DNA of 64,000 nt. It comes from Pedobacter sp. (GTDB lineage Bacteria; Bacteroidota; Bacteroidia; Sphingobacteriales; Sphingobacteriaceae). The translations under genes and the position numbers were made by a program. This document shows positions 16,523 to 24,897 of the stretch, piece after piece. The stretch is taken from NCBI GenBank assembly GCA_031119475.1, contig JAVHXV010000010.1:1-64000 (forward strand), read 5' to 3'. Position 1 is the first letter of the stretch; the number at the start of each line of letters is the position of its first letter. Under the pieces are notes generated by a model. That model ran no database searches, was not told where the DNA came from, and saw nothing but the letters and a program-made list of their open reading frames with translations.

Positions 16523-18322
16523 ATGAAACTTAGACAATATACAGGTATTTCCTGTTTCCTTTTGCTGCTTTTGGGCATGCTTTCTGGTGGATGTGAAAAG
16601 GCGATCGAATTGGAGAGCTTTACCCCAAAAGATCCCAATCTGGTACTCAGTGCCGATCAATTGGCTGTGCCCAAGGTGGAAGACAATTATCAGCTTGCCC
16701 TGACCTCAAATCTGCCCTGGCGCGCTAAATCAAATGTAGACTGGATTACTGTAGATGGGGCTACCGATGCGGGTACTACCGAAAAGGATAACCTGATCAA
16801 ATTCAAGGTATCGAAGAACCCGACCATACAGCCCCGAAGCGGAACCATAGACATCTGGATTACAGATAGCTACAAAAAAGTGTTTACGGTTAATCAGGCA
16901 GCAGGTGATCCACCGCCAATTATCAAAAGAAACCTATACGTAAAAGTTGGTGCCACGGGCGATGGCTCTTCGTGGTCAAACCCAATTTCACTCACCGGAG
17001 CTTTGGCCATCGATTTGGTTGAGGGCGACTTTATACACATTGCTGCAGGAACCTACGTTCCGGACAAGGAAGTAACTGGTGGCTCAGCGGCAGCTGCGGG
17101 CGACAAGACCTTTGAGATCAGGCAGAACATTAACCTGATCGGTGGCTATCCTGCCAATGCGACAACTGGTGCAGTGGCCGATCCAAGTGCAAACGCGACA
17201 ATCTTAGACGGTAACAATTCCGCCAACCACGTCATTACGGTTTCTGCACCATTAACGGCCAACCAAAAAGTTAACATCTCTGGCCTGACCATTCAAAAAG
17301 GGAATACATCGACCTCTACAAGTAGCACGACCATAAACGGCCTGGCCTATTCGAAAACGAATGGAGGTGGCATTATTGTGGGCAGGGCTGTGGTAGAATT
17401 GAACAAATGTGTAATTACCGACAATACCTGTTGGGCAGGAGGAGCAGGCATCTACGCCTTTACCAATGCTACGGTAACCCTGCGTGAGTCGGTGCTTAAA
17501 AATAATACGACCAGTTCTACGGCGGCCAATGGCGGAGGAATGTTTTTTGAAAAGCAGGCCAACCTCTTCATTTATGATTCGACGATATCTGCAAATGGTG
17601 CAGGATCATTTGCAGGCGCCCTATACCAATATACTGGGGCTTTCCACATCTATAATTCTACAATCAATGGCAATGGTGCTGGATTTGTGGGCTCTACCAC
17701 AACAGGCAAGGCCTACGGTGCCATCTACCTAAGGGAAGGTACAGGAGAAATGGTGAATTGTACAGTTCAGGGCAATACCGCATCGAATATTGGCGGTGCA
17801 TTGGGCGTATACGGAACGGCAGCCGCACCTGGAAGCCTCCAGCTCGTAAGCTGTACCATTACGGGCAATATGGTAAAGAGTACTTCTGCCCTTGGTGGCG
17901 GAGTGTACCTGAACGCAGCCGATGCAACAGTCTCCATCAGCAATTCGATTATTTCAGGGAATACACGTGGCGCAGCAGGAACGGGAACAGTATCTGATGT
18001 GGAGGGCGTGGCAGGATCTACCGTAACCAAAAAATCAACTATTATTTCTGGACAGGTATTCGATGCAAATGGCTCGGCACTGACCGGAACAACGTTTGAC
18101 CCTACGACCATGTTGGGCACATTGACCAATAATGGCGGATCAGTAGCCACCATCAAACTTTTAGGCGCCAATAATCCGGCCACCACCAATGGCATGAGTG
18201 CTGGGACATTGACCACATTGGGAAATGGACTATCACCGGTTGTTCCAGCTTCAATCATTGCGTTCGACCAGATTGGACTGAGCAGGGCCACCAAACCCTA
18301 TATCGGAGCCTTGGCCCAATAA
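16523..18322 (+). CDS. BACON-domain and right-handed beta-helix lipoprotein
   Basis: A 599-residue surface lipoprotein with lipobox SGGC (Cys24). Residues about 40-130 resemble a BACON domain, including NLPWRAKSNVDWITVDG and the closing FTVNQAAGD, a module thought to bind carbohydrate or mucin. From about 137 a DUF1565/pectate-lyase-like parallel beta-helix follows, with repeated turns such as GGGIIVG, GGAGIYAF, NGGGMFFE and GGGVYLN. No catalytic residues can be identified, so it may bind or cleave. It is the last gene of the susCD transcript and is followed directly by a strong terminator. Confidence 0.83.
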   Translation: MKLRQYTGISCFLLLLLGMLSGGCEKAIELESFTPKDPNLVLSADQLAVPKVEDNYQLALTSNLPWRAKSNVDWITVDGATDAGTTEKDNLIKFKVSKNPTIQPRSGTIDIWITDSYKKVFTVNQAAGDPPPIIKRNLYVKVGATGDGSSWSNPISLTGALAIDLVEGDFIHIAAGTYVPDKEVTGGSAAAAGDKTFEIRQNINLIGGYPANATTGAVADPSANATILDGNNSANHVITVSAPLTANQKVNISGLTIQKGNTSTSTSSTTINGLAYSKTNGGGIIVGRAVVELNKCVITDNTCWAGGAGIYAFTNATVTLRESVLKNNTTSSTAANGGGMFFEKQANLFIYDSTISANGAGSFAGALYQYTGAFHIYNSTINGNGAGFVGSTTTGKAYGAIYLREGTGEMVNCTVQGNTASNIGGALGVYGTAAAPGSLQLVSCTITGNMVKSTSALGGGVYLNAADATVSISNSIISGNTRGAAGTGTVSDVEGVAGSTVTKKSTIISGQVFDANGSALTGTTFDPTTMLGTLTNNGGSVATIKLLGANNPATTNGMSAGTLTTLGNGLSPVVPASIIAFDQIGLSRATKPYIGALAQ

Positions 18323-18335
18323 TTGACTAATCGGC

Positions 18336-18370
18336 TAAAAGCCCCTGGACAATTCTTCTGGGGGCTTTTA
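18336..18370 (+). terminator. Intrinsic terminator after the susCD operon
   Basis: A perfect 10-base-pair stem, TAAAAGCCCC (18336-18345) with GGGGCTTTTA (18361-18370), a 15-base loop and a following TTTTG. It begins 14 bases after the stop of the beta-helix gene and shows that the open frame reading through it upstream of 18386 is not part of the next gene. Confidence 0.88.
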
Positions 18371-18385
18371 TTTTGTAATCTGCAG

Positions 18386-20032
18386 ATGTTAAATCTCAAA
18401 GCCCATAAATACTTTTTCGTTTTCTTGCTGGCCCTGTCCTTTATGAACGAGATAGTCAAGGCACAACATCCATTAGCTAGGCCAAAGCTAGTTGTTGGAC
18501 TGGTCGTAGACCAGATGCGCTGGGACTATCTCTATCGTTTTGCCGACCGGTTTGGGAAGGGTGGATTTAGGAGGTTGCTGCAAAATGGTTTTGTTTGCCA
18601 AAATGCCACTTTAGACTATATTCCCGCTTTTACGGCCTGTGGCCATGCCAGTATATACACTGGAACGTTTCCCGCTATCCATGGCATTACGGGCAATGAG
18701 TGGATTGTACAAGAAACGGGCATCCAACAATATTGTGTTTCTGACAGCACTGTAAATCCAGTGGGCAGTGTTTCCAAGGCTGGATTGATGTCGCCCCGTA
18801 ACCTATTGGTAACCACTTTGGGCGATGAACTGAAATTGGCCACGAATTTTAGGGCTAAGGTAATCGGTATTGCGATTAAAGACAGGGGAGCAATATTGCC
18901 TGCAGGCCATGCGGCCGATGCAGCCTACTGGTTTGATGAATCGACTGGTGATTGGATCACTTCAAGCTATTATCGTTCATCACTTCCCGGTTGGGCAATA
19001 GATTTTAATCGGCTAAAAATGGCCGATAGATTTTTGCAGCAAGGCTGGGATACACGCTACCCTATCCAAAGCTATACGCAGAGCACAATTGATGGGAACA
19101 GTTACGAAGGGGCTTATCAAAATGAAGAAAAGCCCGTCTTTCCGCATCGGTTTATTGGAAATGGAGCAATTCCCTATCCACTTTTTAAGAGCACGCCTTT
19201 TGCCAATACCTTGACCTTTGAATTTGCAAAAGCAGCCCTGAAGGCTGAAAGTTTGGGCCAGGATCAAATACCAGACCTTTTGGCCATCAGCCTATCGGGA
19301 ACGGATTATATTGGGCATCAATTTGGACCGAATTCCATTGAAATCGAAGACGCCTACCTCAGATTGGACCACGATCTGGAGGACTTTCTAAATTACCTGG
19401 ACCAGACCGTTGGTGCAGAAAATTACACTTTCTTTTTAACGGCAGACCATGGAGGCGCACATAATCCGACTTTCCTAAAAGACCATCAGCTTCCGGGAGG
19501 CTATTGGGATGCGAAAGCACTTCAACTTCAATTGAATAACTATTTTGAATCTAAATATGGCATAAAGGATTTGGTTAGGCCATTTCTGAACTACCAGCTT
19601 CAGTTCAATGATCGGGCACTAAAAAAAGGGATCGACCTGGATGAAATCAAAAAAGAATGTATCAACATGATTATCAAAGAGCCTGGCATGGCCAATGTCA
19701 TCGATTTGGCACAACTACAACAAGCTACGCTCCCCGAGCCACTTAAAACTAAGGCTATAAATGGTTACTATGCCAAGCGGAGCGGAATGTTGCAGCTCAT
19801 TCCCGAAAGCGGCTGGTTTCAGCGCTCAACAGACCAGACCGGATCGATACATGGTGCATGGAATGCTTATGATAGCCACATCCCGCTTATATTTATGGGA
19901 TGGGGCATCAAAAAAGGAACGCTAAATAAAACTGTTGCCATTTGCGATATCGCACCTACAATTGCTGCATTGCTGCACATTCAGGTACCTAGCGGAAATA
20001 TTGGCCATGTTATAGTGGAAAGCAGAAAGTAA
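18386..20032 (+). CDS. PafA-like alkaline phosphatase
   Basis: A 548-residue secreted phosphomonoesterase of the Bacteroidota PafA type, close to the 546 residues of the Chryseobacterium enzyme. A signal peptide covers residues 1-26. Equivalents of known PafA residues are present: metal ligand Asp42 in VVDQMR, nucleophile Thr83 in PAFTACGHAS, Asn104 in GITGNEW, and the Lys/Arg pair Lys165/Arg167 in IKDRGAI, which marks phosphomonoesterases. A second metal site is in LTADHGG. The open frame extends back to 18323, but that part is the terminator, so ATG 18386 is chosen. It could release phosphate after the phosphodiester glycosidases have acted. Confidence 0.9.
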   Translation: MLNLKAHKYFFVFLLALSFMNEIVKAQHPLARPKLVVGLVVDQMRWDYLYRFADRFGKGGFRRLLQNGFVCQNATLDYIPAFTACGHASIYTGTFPAIHGITGNEWIVQETGIQQYCVSDSTVNPVGSVSKAGLMSPRNLLVTTLGDELKLATNFRAKVIGIAIKDRGAILPAGHAADAAYWFDESTGDWITSSYYRSSLPGWAIDFNRLKMADRFLQQGWDTRYPIQSYTQSTIDGNSYEGAYQNEEKPVFPHRFIGNGAIPYPLFKSTPFANTLTFEFAKAALKAESLGQDQIPDLLAISLSGTDYIGHQFGPNSIEIEDAYLRLDHDLEDFLNYLDQTVGAENYTFFLTADHGGAHNPTFLKDHQLPGGYWDAKALQLQLNNYFESKYGIKDLVRPFLNYQLQFNDRALKKGIDLDEIKKECINMIIKEPGMANVIDLAQLQQATLPEPLKTKAINGYYAKRSGMLQLIPESGWFQRSTDQTGSIHGAWNAYDSHIPLIFMGWGIKKGTLNKTVAICDIAPTIAALLHIQVPSGNIGHVIVESRK

Positions 20033-20060
20033 AAAGCTAAAAGCATAAGGCTCAAGGCTT
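20031..20060. repeat. Four-unit heptad array after the phosphatase gene, GC family
   Basis: AAAAAGC, TAAAAGC and two further units ending in GGC, in exact 7-base phase, starting on the last bases of the stop codon. Confidence 0.65.
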
Positions 20061-20108
20061 AGATAAGTGTCGGTTAATTCTAGAAAACCCTTAAATAAGG
20101 TAAGTCTC

Positions 20109-20143
20109 GCTCCTTGCTCCTTGCTCCTTGCTCCTTGCTTCCA
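20109..20143. repeat. Perfect heptad array GCTCCTT x4
   Basis: Four identical 7-base units from 20109 to 20136 plus a decayed fifth, about 70 bases before the LytS-like gene. It is one of the most perfect arrays in the window and so probably young. Confidence 0.9.
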
Positions 20144-20215
20144 CCATTCATCCTTAGATCTGGCACATTCGCCGATACATTTTTTATATTTCGCTAAAAG
20201 TGTGTTGATTTGTAT

Positions 20216-21346
20216 ATGCTGCGTTCAAAGGTCTTTCCATTTATCCTCCATGCATTGGGCTGGCTACTGTTCATGTGCCTGCCGCTGGTATTTATGAGTC
20301 AGGGAAGGTCCTTTTCTCAATTTTCTGAACATACATGGAGTTCCTATTTTTTATTCGTAGGTATCTATCTTGCTGTTTTTTACCTCAATGCCTATCTGCT
20401 TTTTCCAAAACTATTTTTAAAAAGAAAGTTTTTAAGCTATAGCTTGGCAATTGTACTAATTGCCATGGCCATTTATTACATCAAGCCGTTTGATACGTTG
20501 ATGAAAAGCAATGTCAGAAAGATGGGCCAGCTTAATGGAAGAGACTATCTCATGCCCCCTCCACCGCCAGATGCTCATTTCCCTTTACCTCCGGACCATG
20601 GGGAATCAGGGCCAAAACAAGACTTTCGGCCACAACCAAAAGACGGTCAGATGCATTTTGACATCACGAGTATATTTATCCTGATTACGATGGTCGGCCT
20701 TGGTACTGCATTACAGTCCATCAAACAGCGGCAGTGGTATGAAAATAGGGCCATATTGGCTGAGAAGGAACGTTCCAACGCCGAACTTTCCTTTTTAAAG
20801 GCACAGATTAATCCACATTTCTTATACAACACGCTCAATAACATTTATACATTAAGCGTAACTGGAAGTCCGGAAGCATCAGAAAGTATCCTGAAGCTTT
20901 CCAATATCATGCGTTACGTAACAGATCAGGCGGCTGCCGATTTTGTGGACTTAACAGAGGAAATTGAATGCACCAGTAATTTTGTGGCACTCCAGCAATT
21001 GAGGTTGGGTGAAAAGGTGACCTTGAATTTTGATGTGCAGGGTCATGCTGAAGGGCATAAAATTGCCCCCTTGGTCTTAATGACTTTCGTTGAGAATGTA
21101 TTTAAATATGGATTAAGTAACCACTATGCCTCTGTCATAGATATTTTGATTAAAATCAAGGATAAAGAAATTTCATTGTATACCAATAATCAGGTATTTG
21201 AGCACAGGAATCCTGAAATCCGTAAGGGTGTTGGTCTGGAGAACACCAAAAAACGCCTCAAGTTCCTCTATCCCAAGCAACATACTTTATCGATTAAAGA
21301 TGAAGGGGGATATTTTACGGTATTTTTAGTTTTGGCATCAAAATAA
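20216..21346 (+). CDS. LytS/YehU-type sensor histidine kinase
   Basis: A 376-residue membrane sensor. Four hydrophobic segments occupy about residues 5-145, interrupted by a proline-rich loop. A short coiled region leads to the His_kinase domain with LKAQINPHFLYNTLNNIY, whose His is the phosphorylated residue, and a HATPase_c domain with FVENVFKYG and GVGLENTKKRL. ATG 20216 is chosen over TTG two codons upstream. The response regulator follows 25 bases after the stop, so the two form a pair. The signal it senses is unknown. Confidence 0.92.
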   Translation: MLRSKVFPFILHALGWLLFMCLPLVFMSQGRSFSQFSEHTWSSYFLFVGIYLAVFYLNAYLLFPKLFLKRKFLSYSLAIVLIAMAIYYIKPFDTLMKSNVRKMGQLNGRDYLMPPPPPDAHFPLPPDHGESGPKQDFRPQPKDGQMHFDITSIFILITMVGLGTALQSIKQRQWYENRAILAEKERSNAELSFLKAQINPHFLYNTLNNIYTLSVTGSPEASESILKLSNIMRYVTDQAAADFVDLTEEIECTSNFVALQQLRLGEKVTLNFDVQGHAEGHKIAPLVLMTFVENVFKYGLSNHYASVIDILIKIKDKEISLYTNNQVFEHRNPEIRKGVGLENTKKRLKFLYPKQHTLSIKDEGGYFTVFLVLASK

Positions 21347-21371
21347 TATCTTAGCGATAACGCTAAGTAGC

Positions 21372-22079
21372 ATGAAGGTTTTAAAATGTGTGGCAATTGA
21401 CGATGAGCCCTTGGCCTTGAGGCTGATCTCGACCTATGCATCTCGCATTCCTTCCATCGACCTGGTCACCACTTTTGAAGATGCCATTTCTGGTGCTGCC
21501 TACCTTTCAAAAAATGAAATAGACCTGGTTTTCTTGGACATCAATATGCCAGATATTTCTGGTTTAGATCTGGCTAGGGCCTTAGAGAAAAAACCTTTGC
21601 TGATCTTTACCACAGCTTATCGAGAATTTGCCTTTGAGGGATTTGAGCTGGAAGCCGTAGATTATCTCTTGAAACCTATTTCATTCGAAAACTTCTCTAA
21701 GGCATGTCAAAAGGCGATCGACTATCGGCAATTTAAGGATCGCCCTCATCAGGTAGATGATGATTCCCATTTCTTTGTATATGCAGAATACCGCCAGGTA
21801 AAAGTGCTGACCAGGGAAATTGCCTATATCGAGAGCATGGAAGATTACATCAAGATCCATCGTGACCATCAGAAACCGCTCCTCACGCTCATGACCATGA
21901 AAAAGGTATTGGAGCTCCTTCCCGAAAATAAATTTGCTAGGATCCATAGGAGCTATGCCGTCCCTTTATCGAGAATAAAATCCATCCAACACAAAAAAAT
22001 ACAGCTAGATGGGATTGAACTGCCCATTGGCGATGCCTTTGCCGCGCAACTGAATTTGGTCAAAGGTAAAGGCGCATAG
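21372..22079 (+). CDS. LytTR-type response regulator
   Basis: A 235-residue transcription regulator. The receiver domain (1-120) has the acidic pair in AIDDEP (residues 9-13), phosphoacceptor Asp56 in FLDINMP and the conserved Lys in LLKPISF. The LytTR DNA-binding domain fills about residues 135-235 with IAYIESMEDYIKIH and FARIHRSYAVPL. It is the cognate partner of the kinase just upstream. The downstream lipoprotein gene at 22247 may be its target. Confidence 0.94.
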   Translation: MKVLKCVAIDDEPLALRLISTYASRIPSIDLVTTFEDAISGAAYLSKNEIDLVFLDINMPDISGLDLARALEKKPLLIFTTAYREFAFEGFELEAVDYLLKPISFENFSKACQKAIDYRQFKDRPHQVDDDSHFFVYAEYRQVKVLTREIAYIESMEDYIKIHRDHQKPLLTLMTMKKVLELLPENKFARIHRSYAVPLSRIKSIQHKKIQLDGIELPIGDAFAAQLNLVKGKGA

Positions 22080-22103
22080 CTGATCGTTCATAGTTGTAGC
22101 CAA

Positions 22104-22135
22104 GCATGCTCCTTGCACCATGCGCTTTCCTCTTG
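22104..22135. repeat. Degenerate heptad stretch after the LytTR gene
   Basis: GCATGCT, CCTTGCA and following units approximate a 7-base period and resemble the array at 20109, but they are strongly decayed. Confidence 0.35.
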
Positions 22136-22246
22136 GCCCTCTTTCTCGCTCCATTCAACGATACATTCATCCCGTTAATCGAGACATTATACCGCAGTGT
22201 ATGTTTGGTTGGTAAGTTTGGACTATTGTAACTTAAACAGCTAAAT

Positions 22247-23824
22247 ATGAAAAATTGTATGAAAGAACTGAACAACTATTTAAGCGTATTTTGCCTCCCA
22301 ATTCTTGTGCTGACAACAGTAGCTTGTTTCACCAGCTGTAAAAAGAGCAGTATAGTGACAGATTCAACTGCTACTTCCACCTCGACAACAGGTACGGTAT
22401 CAGGAGGAACTTCAACGATTCTCTCTACCACAGCAATTTCTGGTACTGCAGAAGGTTCAACAGAAGTGGGGGCCAATGCCGATGACCTGATTGCCAACTC
22501 TACGTTTTCAACTGTCGTAACAATCAATTTTGGCACCACAATCGCCATTAATAACCCGCTAGCGGCCGCAGGTGTAAGTATTGCCCAGAGCGGAGGTGAT
22601 GTAACGATTACTTCTACAGCAACAGGAGTAGATTTCCAGCTTTCGGGAACAACCGCTAATGGGTCGGTCAAGATTTATAGCGAAAAGAAATTTAAGGTTA
22701 CTTTAAATGGTGCTTCCATCACCAACGCAGATGGTCCTGCCCTTAACATCCAATCAAGCAAACGCAGTTTCATCGATCTGGCGGCTGGCACTACAAATAG
22801 CTTAACCGATGGCACTACCTATGCTACATCATCAGAAGACCAAAAAGGAACGATCTTTAGTGAAGGGCAACTTATCTTTGTTGGAACGGGCGCGCTAGTG
22901 GTTAAAGGTAATAACAAACACGCCATTGCTAGTGACGATTACATCCGCATAACCAGTGGAACAATTACGGTTACAGGAGCAGCAACAGATGGGATTCACA
23001 CCAATGATGCCTTTATTGCCGATGGTGGTACCATTAAGGTAACGGCCACAAGTGATGGTATCGAAGCAGAAGAGGGTTATGTGATCATTAACGATGGAAC
23101 ATTGAACCTCACAGTTGGAGACGACGGTATTGCTGCGTCTTATGAAGGCACAGATACTTCGATTGTTCCCTATGTGAATATCAACGGTGGCAGCCTCACC
23201 ATCAAGACTACAGTTGGCGAAGGCATTGAAAGCAAGGGCATGTTAACCATAAACAAAGGGACCATTGTTACTACTACCTATGATGATGGCATCAATGCCG
23301 CAAAGGCGATCTACATTAATGGAGGAAACATCTATTGCAATGCCACAAATAATGATGCCATCGATTCAAATGGAACTTTAACGGTAACTGGTGGAATTAT
23401 TGTGGCCATTGGTGCAAATCAGCCCGAAGCAAGTTTTGATTGCGATGCCCGTGCTTTTAAAATTACAGGAGGAACATTGGTTGGCATTGCTGGAGCCACA
23501 AGCGGACCAAGCACGACCTCTACAGTGAGATCTGTAGTAATGGGCAGCGGTACGGCAAATACAATTATACATTTGGAAACTGCCGATGGCACTGAAGCCT
23601 TGACTTTTCTGGCACCAAAGAATTACACTACCCTGATCTTCGCGAGCCCGAAATTGAAAGCGGGCACAACCTACACCATTTGGACGGGAGGCAGTGTAAG
23701 CAACGGCACATCTTTTAATGGATTATACTCAGAGGGTACCTATAATCGTGGAACAAAATCCAATACGACCTTTACCACTACGAGCACTGTATCGCAAACA
23801 GGAGGCAGCATCAGTAGGGGTTAA
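22247..23824 (+). CDS. Carbohydrate-binding domain lipoprotein (DUF4353, Cthe_2159-like)
   Basis: A 525-residue lipoprotein (TSCKK, Cys at about residue 28) with a Thr/Ser-rich linker up to residue 75. The rest is a repetitive beta-helix of the Cthe_2159 type, with recurring turns such as DDYIRITSGTITV, TSDGIEAEEGYVIINDG and DDGINAAKAIYINGG; the founding member binds acidic cellulose-like polymers and calcium. The start may be ATG 22247 or 22259. It follows the LytS/LytTR pair and ends in a terminator shared with the gene coming from the other side. Confidence 0.85.
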   Translation: MKNCMKELNNYLSVFCLPILVLTTVACFTSCKKSSIVTDSTATSTSTTGTVSGGTSTILSTTAISGTAEGSTEVGANADDLIANSTFSTVVTINFGTTIAINNPLAAAGVSIAQSGGDVTITSTATGVDFQLSGTTANGSVKIYSEKKFKVTLNGASITNADGPALNIQSSKRSFIDLAAGTTNSLTDGTTYATSSEDQKGTIFSEGQLIFVGTGALVVKGNNKHAIASDDYIRITSGTITVTGAATDGIHTNDAFIADGGTIKVTATSDGIEAEEGYVIINDGTLNLTVGDDGIAASYEGTDTSIVPYVNINGGSLTIKTTVGEGIESKGMLTINKGTIVTTTYDDGINAAKAIYINGGNIYCNATNNDAIDSNGTLTVTGGIIVAIGANQPEASFDCDARAFKITGGTLVGIAGATSGPSTTSTVRSVVMGSGTANTIIHLETADGTEALTFLAPKNYTTLIFASPKLKAGTTYTIWTGGSVSNGTSFNGLYSEGTYNRGTKSNTTFTTTSTVSQTGGSISRG

Positions 23825-23841
23825 GCAACAAAGTTTAGGTT

Positions 23842-23877
23842 TGGCCCATTCCATGGATGTGGAATGGGCCATTTTTA
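23842..23877 (+). terminator. Intrinsic terminator between convergent genes
   Basis: A perfect 12-base-pair stem, TGGCCCATTCCA (23842-23853) with its complement (23860-23871), a 6-base loop and TTTTTA after it. It serves the carbohydrate-binding lipoprotein gene. It also touches the stop codon of the reverse-strand aldolase gene. Confidence 0.9.
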
Positions 23878-24897
23878 AATATTGTCTGCAAAATGATTTA
23901 ACCAATGGACAAATTCATTAACATCTTTTTTGGTATGACTAAAGGAAAACACCAGCCTAACCTCTTCTTTTTCCTGGTCCCAATCGTAAAATTGAACGTG
24001 CTCCTGCATTTTTTTGTACAGTTTCTGGTTCATCTTTAAAAAGACCATGTTGGTTTCTACAGGGTGTGCAATTTCAATCTTGCCAATCTTTAGGATTTCA
24101 CTTTCACAAAATTTGGCCAGTTCATTGGTATGGCTGGCAATCTCTTTCCACAGTCGGTTGTTGAGTAATTCCTGAAACTGCGCGGAGATGAACCTATTCT
24201 TTGAGGCCAGCTGCATGCTCCGCTTGTGCATGAATTTGAAAGGATGATTGGACAGCGCGTTAAGGAAAATGACTGCTTCCCCATACATCATGCCCATTTT
24301 TGTTCCGCCCAAAGTGAGGAGATCAACGTGCATTGTGAGCTCTGCCAATGAGGCATCCAGCGCTGCTGCAGCATTAAAAAAGCGTGCTCCATCCACATGC
24401 AATAAGATTCCATTCATCCTGCAAAATGCACCAATGTTCTGGAGTTCTTCTAGCGTATAGACTGTACCATATTCAGTAGGTTGCGTAAGTGTCAGTATAC
24501 CACCTTGTGGATGGTGCACATCTCCCTTCCTCTTGATTGCTTTTCGGAGCGCTTCGAACTTGATCTTACCATGTACCGATAGAATGGGGTAAAGCCTACA
24601 GCCCGTAAGTGTTTCGGGCGCAGTCGACTCATCTACATAACAGTGTGCCACATCTGAGCAGAAAATGGATTGATATCTTTCCGTCACACAGCTGAAACCA
24701 AAATTATTGGCGCCCGTTCCATTAAAGGTAAAATAGACATCGATTGCATCCCCAATCTCGCTTTTCAGCATTTGTATGCATGCTTGCGTAAACGGGTCAT
24801 TTCCGTAAGAAGCAACAAAGTGTTGATTGGCCTGTGCCAGTGCAGCCATGATCTGGGGGTGCACACCATCGAAATTTTCGCTCGAAAAGTTGATCAT
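23875..24897 (-). CDS. Threonine aldolase / beta-eliminating lyase family PLP enzyme
   Basis: A 340-residue cytoplasmic fold-type I PLP enzyme resembling low-specificity L-threonine aldolase, which splits threonine or allo-threonine to glycine and acetaldehyde. The HVDGAR segment (167-172) carries the PLP-binding Asp, and Lys200 in LTLGGTKMG is the Schiff-base lysine. The substrate could also be another beta-hydroxy amino acid. Its ATG overlaps the stop of the upstream S41 peptidase gene by four bases (ATGA), which implies translational coupling. Confidence 0.88.
   Translation of the reverse strand: MINFSSENFDGVHPQIMAALAQANQHFVASYGNDPFTQACIQMLKSEIGDAIDVYFTFNGTGANNFGFSCVTERYQSIFCSDVAHCYVDESTAPETLTGCRLYPILSVHGKIKFEALRKAIKRKGDVHHPQGGILTLTQPTEYGTVYTLEELQNIGAFCRMNGILLHVDGARFFNAAAALDASLAELTMHVDLLTLGGTKMGMMYGEAVIFLNALSNHPFKFMHKRSMQLASKNRFISAQFQELLNNRLWKEIASHTNELAKFCESEILKIGKIEIAHPVETNMVFLKMNQKLYKKMQEHVQFYDWDQEKEEVRLVFSFSHTKKDVNEFVHWLNHFADNI

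Noticed and set aside
17767..18294. 175-codon reverse-strand open frame
   Set aside because: Antisense to the beta-helix repeats; its regularity reflects those repeats.
18323..18385. Upstream extension of the phosphatase gene
   Set aside because: It contains an intrinsic terminator and encodes no signal peptide; ATG 18386 fits better.
20109..20143. CRISPR array
   Set aside because: The short tandem arrays here have units of 7-14 bases with no unique spacers of 25-40 bases, and no cas gene is present.
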